DNA of 64,000 nucleotides from Trichoplax sp. H2 (taxonomy: Eukaryota; Placozoa; Uniplacotomia; Trichoplacea). The position numbers and the translations under genes are program-made. Below are positions 13,981 through 25,950 of the stretch, piece after piece. Numbering within the stretch: the stretch's first letter is position 1; the number at the start of each line of letters is the position of its first letter. Under the pieces are notes generated by a model, which was not told the origin of the DNA, did no database searches, and saw only the letters and a list, made by a program, of their open reading frames with translations. The DNA lies in NCBI GenBank assembly GCA_003344405.1, contig NOWV01000095.1:62001-126000 (forward strand). The letters are read 5' to 3'.

Positions 13981-15489
13981 ATGGATCCAGCTTCCAAATC
14001 TGCTTTCGTTGAAGTTAAACAACCATCACTTTATCCACCAATGCCATGTTTCCACCCGGTTACTAATCAAAATTCAAAAATGGAGTCTCTCTTTTCTTCT
14101 CACTATACGCCAAATCATCGATTTGATTTTAATCAACAAACGCCAATGCAATCAAATCATTCTTACCTATCTTCTTATTCCAATGCTGCTAAATCGGTAA
14201 TGGCTAATACGCCGCTAGCAGTTACTCCATATGTTAGCAATTCAAGCGGTCCTTATTCATCCATATCAAATCAATTAGCAAATAGTGTTACTGTTGGAAA
14301 TAACAGCGGTGGTAATAACAGTAGCAGTAGTAGTCTTGCTAGTAATAATACTAGCAGCCACGCGAATGGGACCAATAGTACAAGCAGCAACAGCAGTAGT
14401 GGACATCATCATTCGCAAGGTACGTATCTGTATATTTAATGAAGCTAAGAATATATATTTTGAATATGCCAATTTTAAGAAGATTATAATTGGAGCATCG
14501 CGCTTAGATCGCTCTTAGACGATATTTTTAGCGGATTTTTACACTATTGAATTTTCGATTTTGAAAAATATTTTGTTCAATATGCGTCTAGTAATATTCT
14601 TATGCTATATATAAAAAACAAATAAAACATGTCGATTTTATAAAGATCAAGCTTGAATTATAGCCGTAATTTAGGCTAAAGAGAAAGCCTAGTAGTTCCA
14701 AATAGATCTTACTTTTAATAGATACAATTTAAGTATTTTTAATCACATTACTTCAGATACAAATTATAATTTAGATTGCAAAGAAATAATACAAAATAAA
14801 GATTGATGTTTATCTAATATAAATGATTTCAGTTTTAACCGCATTACTATAAAAAAACAGATTATAATTTAGCGTAGGAAGCAATGGTATAAAGTAATAA
14901 TTTTATTCTACTATACGCAGTTTTACAGTAAGTGCTTTAGCTCAAGCAGAGGTAAAATTACAAATTGGTATGGAAAGCAGCGCTACAACCATTGAATCAG
15001 TATTTCTGAAGATTAACAAATTTTATTCCTTTTTCAATTTCAGAGAAAACAGGCAATCATAAACCAAGAAATAATAAGGGAAAAAAGAATCGTAAACCCC
15101 GCACCATCTTTACCAGTGCACAATTAAACGAATTAAATAACCGATTTCGTCTATCGCATTATTTGGGATTACCAGAACGAGCAGATTTAGCTGCTTCACT
15201 TGGCCTAACACAAACTCAAGTCAAAATATGGTTTCAAAATAGGCGATCTAAGCTGAAAAAATCAACTGGAGGCCGCGGTTATCCGTCATCTCATTCTTTG
15301 TCCAATCAATTAATGCAAAATCAATCGTGGAATATTCAATCACATCATAATAGTAGTTTTCCGTCTATTGCTCACGCACAAGCTGCAGCCCAACCCTGGT
15401 ATATGCATAATCCTTCCGTCATCCATAGTATTCCATCGCAAGCTGTGGAATCACTCCAAGCTTCTCAACATCAACTCTTTCCCAATTAA
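13981..15489 (+). CDS. Dlx: Distal-less (Dlx) family homeodomain transcription factor
   Basis: DNA-binding transcription factor of the ANTP class, acting in the nucleus. There are two exons, 13981-14419 and 15044-15489. The donor is CAAG|GTACGT, the acceptor TTTCAG|AG, and the phase-1 junction keeps the frame, giving 294 aa. The homeodomain lies at about residues 162-221 and begins [13 protein letters not shown]. Helix 3 contains [18 protein letters not shown], with Gln50 and Asn51. The RKPRT N-terminal arm, the [13 protein letters not shown] stretch and the helix-3 end are typical of Dlx. The N-terminal part (about residues 90-140) is Ser/Asn-rich low complexity and the C-terminal tail is Gln/His/Ser-rich. 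The start is the ATG at 13981; a likely acceptor AACAACAG at 13871-13878 suggests a spliced 5' UTR. The homeodomain has no internal intron. I am sure of the homeobox and nearly sure of Dlx. Confidence 0.95.
14420..15043 (+). other. Dlx intron 1
   Basis: A 624-nt GT-AG intron of phase 1, from GTACGT to a TTCAATTTCAG acceptor. I see no repeat or embedded gene in it. Confidence 0.9.
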
Positions 15490-15690
15490 ATTATAAATCC
15501 ACGCTAAATGTAGCAAGGCATTGACAGGTCGTTTAGCTATGACAAATTTATAAAATTAAAAAAACTGATCCAGCCATGATATTAAAGTATTTACTATGGG
15601 ATTAATAACTGAAAAGAAACGTTGAATATTGGTCTTGTTATTGAAGTCGTATCCTAGTTATTCTCCCTGCAAAGTTGTCCTATTAATTGA

Positions 15691-15696
15691 AATAAA
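15691..15696 (+). promoter_or_regulatory. Candidate Dlx poly(A) signal
   Basis: AATAAA about 200 nt after the Dlx stop codon. Position and motif fit a polyadenylation signal, but the hexamer is common in AT-rich DNA. Confidence 0.35.
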
Positions 15697-18600
15697 TATA
15701 AGATTACTGATAACATCAATGATAAATACTGTTATCAATGATGAACATACGCCGTGTATCGTAATTAACTAACTCCAACCTAGTGATCGAAACTCTTCAT
15801 TACTTATGTTGTCATTCAATCCATCATTTTCAAACACTTTTATTAATCGTAATTAAATCGCTAATTAACTAATTATTATTATTATTATTATACAAACATA
15901 CATCTATAGAGAGAGAGATAGATCTATATGAATTAAACCTGATTTATTAATGATGTGTACTTACACTCAGATCGGCCATGCTTTCCCCTTTTCTATTTTA
16001 TCCTATTCGCAAGGACGATGATATTACCGCAAATTGTTTGGTTACTTCATCAATTCGTGAAAGCGCCAACATAAGGCACTCATTAATTTATCTTAACATT
16101 GAACTTTTTATGTCCAATTCTTAACTATCATCATTGAATTACATCTTGTAAATCTAAGGAGAGTTTACATCAACAATTATTATCGTTCTCGTTCACTGCA
16201 AATGCGCATGATGTTGCAGAATAGAAGAGAAAATGCTTTGTTTGACAACACTAATTCCACATTTTAACGCGGGTTATCTGCAAATAATCGAACTTTTTAA
16301 TTTTGAATTATGTTTATTTACACGATTGTTGGAAACGTATTGTAAGGTTTGCTGGAATGTACTAGTGTTGATTTGCTCTGATATACATACATATATATAT
16401 ATACATATATATTATCCTAAACGGTTGTTTAATATTGAATACTACAACGATATATCTAAATTGTAAGTAAGGTGATCAGAATTTTTGGCGCTGCATAATT
16501 ACAACCTGTAAAAGATAATGGGTAAATCTTAATTGATTACTGCAGCTTGCATCGATTAAATTTGTTTATTCTGGACTTTATGCTTAAATTTACAATAAAA
16601 ATAAAAGCATGTCATTTAGGCATTCTAATTTGTCTGCCATTACCAACTATAAGCAAGCTTTGCTTTTACCATGCATGAAATCTACTTAGGGAGTGATATT
16701 ATCAGCCAACATAAGCTGATATTTCGATAGTTCTTGGTTTTACAAGCACGTTTTCTATATCAAAACGTAGTAATAATTACACAGTCTTATGAAGATTCTT
16801 AGCGTGCTAACTTAATGTATTGATTTTATCCAATGATGAAATTATAATCTCGCAATTATTAGCTTCCTATAATCTGCCGAGATGATTATTAAGACCCTTA
16901 TCCGTACTATATGTTTCGATTGGATTATTTAATTTATTTAGATAAAGTTTAGCGACTTGTCATTATAATAGAAAAATTTCGAGATTTAATGCTCGTCAAG
17001 GAATTTCATAAATTTAATAAGGAAATTTTTTCTATCCTTCAGCACTAATTAAATTGGCTTGATAGAGTCGGTTATCGCTATTTTAATTAGATAATACTCA
17101 TATCTGTATTTTTATCGATATGTCATTCTAACACGGCCAATTATAATTTTATCATCATGATAATTTATTTGATTGATTAATATTTTTACAGTCTCAGGCT
17201 TCCACACAACTAAAAGTGCTGTTGATTACCGAACGCTAGACTTAAATCAGGTTCGTTAGTTATTCTTGAATAGGAATGTGATTATTTTTATGGGCCAAAG
17301 GACTGCTAATATTCTCAAAAGCTTTACCCTACCTCGATGTTTTTTAACTTCTTGCATAGGTTTACTATGATGCGACTAAGAGGCGATTTAATCACTCTTT
17401 CTATACTCTATAAATTTTAAATGCGTTAGTTGTAAGGAAATTTATGCATGGAAATTACAAAGTAATCATGCATTCTGCTTGTTATGATTGAGGCAGTGTG
17501 TAAGTATAATAGCCTATCTAACCTTAATATGCAATTATTTAATTTTAAATATGCAAATTTGCAGTATCTTGTAGACTCGAAAGCTGCTGGTGATTTATAC
17601 ATAAGCTGCAGAAAGCAATGATTAACGTTAACGAACCCAAATTTATTTTAACATTATGATAAAATGAATACAGTAATGGCCCTACTATTAGGTCGACTAT
17701 TGTGTGATGCATATATGATTATATAATAATGAGGTACGATTACTGCGAAGATGATAGCTATTACGCTAATGATCGAAATTGGAGCGTAGTATGGAAGATT
17801 AATCTTTGTAATAGCAATGATCTTAGGTGATTATTGGGCAAATTAATTAATGATACTATTCATTGTTGTTGTCATAAGCACTTCGTCCCATCATTAAAGA
17901 TTATTAACTATAGATGCTTCCGTAACTTTACTTGAGATAATTACAAAGGTGTAATACATAACACTGAAGAGTTTAAGAGACATATATCTAATGGGATAAT
18001 TAGTGTTTTGATATTATCGCTTAGTAGTGTTGATTAAAATTCAGTTACACTTCCTTTAAGCTGACAGCCTCATATGGAAATAGAGAAAATTATTCTTTTC
18101 GTCTATAGAATTACATCCTATCTTTGCACCATCCCTATCCTGAATTTCTTCTTTGCCGCTGTGATAATATGAAGAAAAGTTTATTACATAATCATTTGTA
18201 GCACACCTTCCCCTAGTGCACAATTTGACGGATTCTTCAGCTTTTTGAAGTGGCTATGGCCTTCAGAACATAAGGCGAATAGATGTTATACTTTATATAA
18301 TAATAATTGTACTAGTATCACAAGCTAGCTAGAAAGAGATCTAAGACAGACGTAAAGTATTTGCCGAGTTAACTTTGTGCTTTTGCCTTATTCGATGCAT
18401 AAGTATTAAGAAACTACGGTAGAAGCAAAGTAAGATTACTATCGGTTAATTGCATCAAATGCGGGTGGAAGAGAGTAGTACATTGGCATTTAATTATTGT
18501 ATCTAGCTATTGATGAAGTATTTCTACTCAGTTTTGACGTATATACTACAATATTTCATACTCATGGAAGTATTTCTATTAAACTACCTTACAGCAGTTT

Positions 18601-21600
18601 TGTTGTTTGATCTTACTGTAATAAAACTAATTAGCAGCTTTTCGGATATCTGTCGAATGATTACGACACATTATGTATCTGTCAAATCTTGATCCCTTTC
18701 AATAGCGGCAAAAAAATAGCGCCTAAATACGCTTAAAAACATTTTTCACTTTTTTTACTATTTTCTCGTTATAACAGGTAAAATCACTCGGACTTTCGTA
18801 CAGTACCGGTGGCCCATTCTTCTCTGCTGCCGTTGATGAAGGCGTTTCTGCTATATTACTATAATCTATTCGTCGAGTAACAAATGCCCGCTAAGCAATG
18901 ACAGTTTATTAGCGGCAAGTTAATCAATAATAAATTAAAGGTTGATAGTAATTACTATTTCGAACTCTGTCCTTCGCTGATCGTATGACTCATTTAGTAT
19001 TATAAATGAGATTGAAACACCCAAGCATAATGAAATAGCCAAGCTGTGAAGATATCCTTCCTTCTATCGTTGTCAATCGGCTGTAGTTTTGCATAGCGCC
19101 GCAGTCGATCAGCAAGAAACAAAGGCTAAATAGGAGGACATTTAATTCTGAGCTTCTCAGAAAATGAGACTCCTGCTGTCGACAAGACATTCATCATGAA
19201 AACATTCACTATGAATCGAATTATATTGAAATTCGCGCTTCCTAATTCTGAATTTGACATAGTTGCAATGAGTCATAACTAGATAAAGAAACAAAATTAA
19301 GGCAAGCTAATGACGGCAACAAATTTCACCGATGTCAGAAATGGTGAAAATGACTCAATTGCAATCCTGCTGCTCAATCTATAGCACAATCGTTGATATT
19401 CGAAAGAGGATAGCTCTGTAGAATTCTACCGCTAAAACCGATGATGAGTGATCAAGTTATAGAATGTAGTGGCTATAACGAATTTAAATGTCTCTATACA
19501 ACAAGAGGATCATTGAAATTTTGCCATATTATTCATTTACTACAACTATTATTATTTTATTGCGTAGTAATTATACATAGAAAAAACGTTTATCAATCTG
19601 TCTACCTAAAACGTCTTCGGTGAATATAAGTTAGATTGGAAAAATTAAATTGGATCTCATCTAATTGGGTTTTATTCCATTGGAAAGAGAAATGAAAAAG
19701 GTTCAAGTCAGTTCGATTGAATACGATTATACGAAAGATAAAGCAGTAGTATGGCTACAAATAATTTACATGCGGAAGAAATCTACATTTAGAGGTTCGT
19801 CATCCACTTGATTGGCTTCCTGCTTGTGCTATAATCGTCAAATTTGAAAGCTGTCCGACATCATTAATTACCTCAGTAGGTAGTATTTTCCTTTTGTTTA
19901 ATTTCTGATTAATGGAGAAACATGACGCCTGCATGTCTGCATGATGGAAACAAAGCCATTGAATCCTTGGTGGATAAATCCATCCTACTTTTAATTTTTT
20001 TAATATGCCAGTAAGTGGTCACGGAGGTATTTTTAGTGTTATAGAATGTAGACTCTATTATGGTACGAAATAGAATGTTCATACTAAAATATGTAGTCAT
20101 GGTTTAACTCTGTAGTCAAAATATTGATATGGGAGATTAAAGATTATTTTCCTCCGCTATAATTGATAATGAAAGCTATCTTAACCTATCACAGTATCAG
20201 TTATTGCTAGTTATCCGGTCTACCATTAAACCTTTAGCGCTTGTTTGATCATACTGGATTTGAAAGATTCTTGCTCAGATTCCAATAGAAATTCTAAATC
20301 GAAATTGATGTGGGAAAGAAATGTTAATCATATCGTTGATATTAAACGCAGGCACATTCTTTATCGTTCTTTTCAACTATAAATAAACGGTTTTCTTCAT
20401 GAGTAGTAGCGGTCATGGTTTATTCGTGTTAGATAACAGATTGCACAAGTGTAATATATGCCATATGCACTCATAGTAATGAAAGTTTGCGTAACGTTAC
20501 ATTTGCTTTTGTTGATTGCATAGTAACTAGAGTTTATGCAGAATGAGTACCGTATAATATCGTATGCCTAACCGTAATCTTAATACCGATGCAAATTAAG
20601 TTTAATTGCCTAACTATACGTAGCTTGGCCAGGTCAATCTGTTGGAATATAATGGAATATAGGAAAAATGAAATTACTGAAGAATTTATTGTTGATAGAG
20701 TACACGATGGAAGGTTCGATGTGCCCCTCCAAGTTGAATGAGTTACTATATCAGAGAATTACACAAATATCTTAGTAGAAATAAGATACTATAGTGTAGA
20801 TTGCGGTAGTTGCTTTAGAACAGCGTATAAATTATCGTACAGTAACGTGCACAATACTAGCACTGTAACTAGGGCCAGTATCAGATTCTGAGGTAGAAAC
20901 CGGTTATATTTATAGCTTGAAGCTAGAAGACAAGCAGAGGGTAAGATTCTAGAATTCAACGCAACATATTATACTATCAAACTCTTCAAACTAGTGAGGA
21001 CTGAAAGTGCTATAAATAGCGAATTATAACAAGCTTTGTTAATATCTTGCTCGGAAAACTATAAATAGTAGCCAGAATTATGAATAACTTAAAAATGTTT
21101 CCATTTGAAAATATGCTAGAAATCACAATACTCTTTAATGTACCAGCACTAAGCTTTTTACAGGAGGTGATAGCTTAGCATAATCGTAGCGAAAGGCTTT
21201 GCATAAATGGTTAACAAAGCGGTGCTGATAAATTACTTTGATTTCGGTTAAAATAAAATGGGCGAAATTCTTGTATAACTGTTATAATTTTAAGTATGGT
21301 TTTATTCATACACATGCAACGATTATTAGTAAATTATAACATTAATAGTAGGAATATCAATAATCCCCCTAGCATACAATCAAACTATAAAGCCAATGGC
21401 AGCAATAACGATCCCTAATTGGAATTAAAATGCAATAAATCTTCTACTATATTAGTTCTTTACCTAGATTGTAACATGTTGCTTGGCTAATCGAAGGATA
21501 TCCGGCTGATGCAACCTTTGCACTTTATGTGTTTAAACGCTATAGTATGAAATTAATACTATGATAAATTAAGCTATTAGTAATCAATTTACGGGCGTAC

Positions 21601-22211
21601 TTCTTCAAGAAGCACAGTTTATAACAAAAAAGTGATTTTAGAAAGGCGTTGAAATGTTTTCTATAAAGCAGCTCTTTGTGAGACTATTGGTAGTCCGATA
21701 GTGCTAGATACTCTCTGAACTATATCATGATTTAAAAATTATCAAGTGATAAGATATTTCCGTGTATTTGCATAGTTCTATTTCAAGGATGGAGCGTATA
21801 AAACTTTTCCTTATTTCATATTAAAACTAGCTACAAAACTTAACGTAGCCGAACTTTTTTGTACAAAGCGTGTAATATATATTACTAATCGTAAATATAA
21901 AAAGATCTATAGTCTCCATTGAGCCGTGATAAGTATCAATAAAGATTTTGTTACTGTAAAACTCGATTACTACATTATCCGTTTAGCTCTACATAAGATT
22001 TTTGGTACTTGGTCTTATGAAAGATAATACTTTAAAGAATTTTTTTATTATTGACTAATGCTAATACAGAAAGATGAAAGCGTTAAAAATAAAATTTAGA
22101 GGTGTAAGATATCATTTCTAAAGCTCGGTAGCAGGCTCCAGCATTAAGCCGATGAGTTGATAGGAGATTAACAGATATATATATATCTTGTATAACCCGA
22201 TAAAATTTTAG

Positions 22212-22319
22212 CCAATAGTCCAGATATCATTCGTTGTTGCCAATGTAGAAAATTATTTAAATCGAAATCGACAAGTGATCGGATGTTTTACAAAAAAGAA
22301 AGATCAACCAGTACATGCG
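22212..22319 (+). other. Candidate exon A of a duplicated pair, unknown gene
   Basis: Flanked by TTTTAG and GTGAGTAGG; both splice phases are 1. It encodes 35 full codons including SPDIIRCCQCRKLF and KSKSTSD, rich in Lys/Ser and with a CCQC cluster. Exon B (22595-22705) is homologous and has the same phases. I do not recognise the protein; this is a prediction from splice signals and the paired homology only. Confidence 0.4.
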
Positions 22320-22594
22320 GTGAGTAGGAAATATATGCCGGTAGATGCGGCTAAAAAAGTGTAAATTCAAATTATGATCAGTTCCTATGAATTATTAAGT
22401 AAATAAAACACGTTATGCAGTGTTTCTAAAGGTTTGATATTTATTAGATATTATACAATTTCAACAAATATATGAATAGAGTCTACGTAATTGCAATCTA
22501 TACGGCAGTTGCCTTAAAATTAAAAATATAGACACTTTCAGTAATAATAGCACTGGTTGACAAGATGACCAGGTAGTCCATAATTATTACACAG

Positions 22595-22705
22595 ATACTC
22601 GTACACCTGACATTATTCACTTTGGAAAACGTAAAGAATCGATTCAATCAAAATCAGTACGTGATTGCTTTTCTTCTAAAAAGAAAAGTAAAGTAAACTC
22701 ATCTG
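22595..22705 (+). other. Candidate exon B of a duplicated pair, unknown gene
   Basis: Flanked by ATTATTACACAG and GTGAGTAG, with splice phase 1 at both ends. It encodes 36 codons including TPDIIHFGKRKES and QSKSVRD. It aligns without gaps to exon A from PDII to the donor (33 residues each). A possible terminal exon at 22921-22937 follows a TTATTTCAG acceptor in matching phase and would add five residues and a stop. Confidence 0.4.
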
Positions 22706-25321
22706 GTGAGTAGAAAATCTGAAATATAAAGTATTATTGTTATATCTTCACTTTTTTGTTAACTACATACTAGAACCGATCATATAATATTTACAGTAGA
22801 TGCAGCTGAATTGCGTACAAAAATATAGATATTATAGTTATATAAGTGTCTTACCATAATTAAAAAATAGTTATACTATATTAACCCAGTATAATAACCA
22901 TTGGATTTGTATTATTTCAGCAAGGGTATTCGAATGAATAAGTACAGCTCTCAATTCTGTGCTATATATTCACCATCTTTAGAGAAAGGATATGATCATT
23001 ACAAATATCATTAGAAAGTACCAGTAGTTTAATGCTTCTATGGCTTACAAAATTAATTCTAAGACTAGCCACCAACTTGCTCTTGCTTGATTTGAGTAGA
23101 TAACATTAATAATAATTTTCTTTAGAACTTGACACGTGAATTTAACGTACAGTTATCCTGAAATATGATCGTAGAAAATATTATTCAATTATCGGTGGTG
23201 ATTCACCTTGGATAAAATTAAACCTTGAAGAGTAGGATAACGAATTGTTTCCAATGCAATTAATTTTATTTTAATGTAGGATTATTTGCAACATGCTTCA
23301 ATATTATCTCTAGCAAACTCCTCATGTGCAAATAACTACATTTTGGGAATCTTATTAAGTTTATCATACGAGCAGGTTGATGAAATTAAATTAAGCAGTA
23401 AATTTCATAGTTCTTACGATAAAATATATCGACTGCTAACACTGTAGAACGATAACGCCGGTGAAAGTGCTGATACTTTTGAAGTTGTTTCAGATTTATT
23501 TGAGATTAGTATCAACACTATCGCTGAGCAAATCTAAGGAAGAATATAAGAAGATGAAAGAGCTGAATGAGAGATACTAGTAATCAGTCAAAGATAGTTT
23601 CAGGTCTCACTTGGTTTGTGTATATTCAAGATATGAAATATTACTTGAAAAATAACTTGCAGATTGAGATTAATATATCAAGTCTTTGATTTTTGATTGA
23701 TTCGTTTCTGATTTATTTTCTATCGCATAAAATTTATATTTTTAGTTATTTATAAATCTTTCTTGTTGATATATAATATAAATATTAGCCTTAATTGAAG
23801 CACTCCGGTTGTAAATTACTTACAAAAAATGTCCAACAAATATCAAAGATGCAATAATTAAAGTCAGAATATAATAATTTGGCGCAATGAAATCTTAAAA
23901 TATAAATAGAATTCCCCACTTATAGACGTTGAATACTTAAGGTAATATGATCGAATTATTATAAATCTGACCCCCATAATAATATTTTACGAAAATTTAT
24001 TAATTTTGATTAGATATAAGTGTTCTCATATAGCTGAATGTATAGAGAATATATGCTACCTGTGCGCTACTACCAAGGATCATAGCTGAAAATATTGTAT
24101 TTATATACTGTATTATTGTGCAAATGTGAGGCAATCAAGTAGGTGTAGCCATACCAAATCAGAGTAATGTCAGTTATTGTGCTCTTTAACCTATAGCTGC
24201 TTTCGATGTGTACATATTACCTGAAGTAATCAACTCATGAAATGTTACGTATAAATTTTTACTTAATTAAGGTTTTACCTAAAGCATAATTGGTATGCAA
24301 GTTATGCATATTACAACGTGCAAATCCAAACCCGCTCAAGCTTAGCTGAATACCGATGAAAGATCAAAGCACTAACAAATGCCGTTATCTTAATCATCAA
24401 TGACTAAAGTAACTGCGATATCGCTTTGATCGGAATACTGACAGTAGTAGACATTAGATGCTAAGTAAAACTTTTAATATCATACTGCCATGATGTACGA
24501 GTATACGGTAGTATTAGTTGTCTTTGTTAATAATGGTGATTGCAAGCTTGCTATTATTAGCAGTTATAGCTCGAAAATAAAGATCACGCTCTTTACAGAT
24601 AGAATAGCTATACTTATTCTTGATAACTACAATATACTATTTATAATGTTCAGTCTGGAGAAGCGTAGTAACATTATATTTTTCGAACGTTTGCTACGCC
24701 TCGATTTCACTTTTTTCAGAATCTCAGGGCTGATGAACTTTAAAGTGAATGTTAGACCACGATTAAAAGACAAGGTAAACTTGTTCAGTTTTGGATGATA
24801 GTATAAATGTTAACATGGGTGAGGTTATTCCAAAAATTTTATTTAATTACGGAACAGGAGACGCAATCATTTAGTGATCGTAACTTCCTGTTAATAATAA
24901 TTTAAAACAATCGACATTAACTATTATCACATTTTCATTCCATAAGCCATTGGAGTGGCTTAGAAATTTTAAGTTATTCATTTGACGTGTTGAGCTAATT
25001 TGGAATGCTACAATTGTAACTGAACCCTTGGTTGCTCTTTTCTATCTTACTAGAGCAGCATTATCACTACCTTGGCAAATCATAGTCGATCAAATTGCAA
25101 ATTTCAGATCTTCATACAAGAAATATCGCTCTTGTCATTATTAAGCTAGTACTATTTATAATATCAATCTAATGGAGTCATCTTCTTTGCTAGCGAGTTG
25201 TAGTTTATATCTGAAACAATTCTGTACTATTCTTATTGAAATTAAAATGAATAGACGTCCTAGTGGCATTTCGATTTCGCAATTTCAATCTTAGCTTCTT
25301 TCTGTATCCAATTTTAAAATG

Positions 25322-25650
25322 ACTAACAATTAAAATACAGGTAATGACAAAGTACCATCTTCGGTAAAGTTATCTAAACCTTCTGTTACTATTTTAGGTT
25401 AATAGCAAAGTAATTAACGGTTTGCACGTAAAACTAACAATCTAATTACAGATAATGACTAAGTACCGCATTAAGAGTTATCTAAACTTTCTACGTATTA
25501 TTACAAGTTAACAGCAAAGTAATGAAAGGTTTCCATGTAAAGACTAACAATCTAAACACTGGTAATGATTAACTACCGTCTCTGATAATATTATCTTAAC
25601 TTTCTATTTACAATTACGGGTTCAAAGCTAATTAATGAAGAATTTCCATG
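25322..25650. repeat. Decayed tandem repeat, about 111 bp, three copies
   Basis: ACTAACAA starts at 25322, 25433 and 25543. Each copy then shows a GTAATGA-CTACC-like block, a GTTATCTAAACTTTCT-like block and an AGCAAAGTAAT-like block. Confidence 0.8.
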
Positions 25651-25950
25651 AACTGATCTAGTAGCGACCAATCTATAGAATAGAAGGTGGTATATACTTC
25701 CTATTGACAAAGTTCGCATCCAATAATTTTCAATTCATTACCATAAGAATGTGAACATTTGATTACAAATTGTTTACTGATTTAATTTGGTAGTCGCTGA
25801 TTGGATTAAGGCAAGAATAAACTATGTAGGTTATAGCATCTTTGGTGACTATTTTTGAACAGTTATTTCCGATCGTGGAAAGCGTCACAATCATCGTTAC
25901 TTCCTAAAGGATTGCAGGGTAGAACCTTCATCCTTAGCTAACTGATCAAC

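Larger units (their letters stand above)
15490..25950. other. Intergenic region between Dlx and catalase
   Basis: No gene can be named. The region includes a short (TA)n/(CATA)n microsatellite near 16381-16412 and a decayed 111-bp tandem repeat (25322-25650). It also has several short plus-strand blocks with good splice flanks and protein-like codons: 17192-17250 with 17360-17413, 18778-18864, 22212-22319 with 22595-22705 and 22921-22937, and 23494-23580. These may be exons of one or more unrecognised genes or remains of old ones. They are treated under findings. Confidence 0.6.

Noticed and set aside
15945-16010. Minus-strand start-like block ATGGCCGATCTGAGT followed by GTAAGT
   Set aside because: Only five codons, and no following exon was found on the minus strand, where the Dlx gene lies.
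16381-16412. TA-rich dinucleotide run as a functional element
   Set aside because: A plain short microsatellite of a kind expected in this composition.
18990-19190. 66-codon minus ORF with a signal-peptide-like hydrophobic start
   Set aside because: Single short frame without splice partner, promoter or homology; could be a small secreted protein but cannot be supported.
24490-24798. ATG-started open frame of 102 codons on plus
   Set aside because: Very rich in Ile/Leu/Phe/Asn with no recognisable motif, no splice or promoter context; expected by chance in AT-rich DNA.
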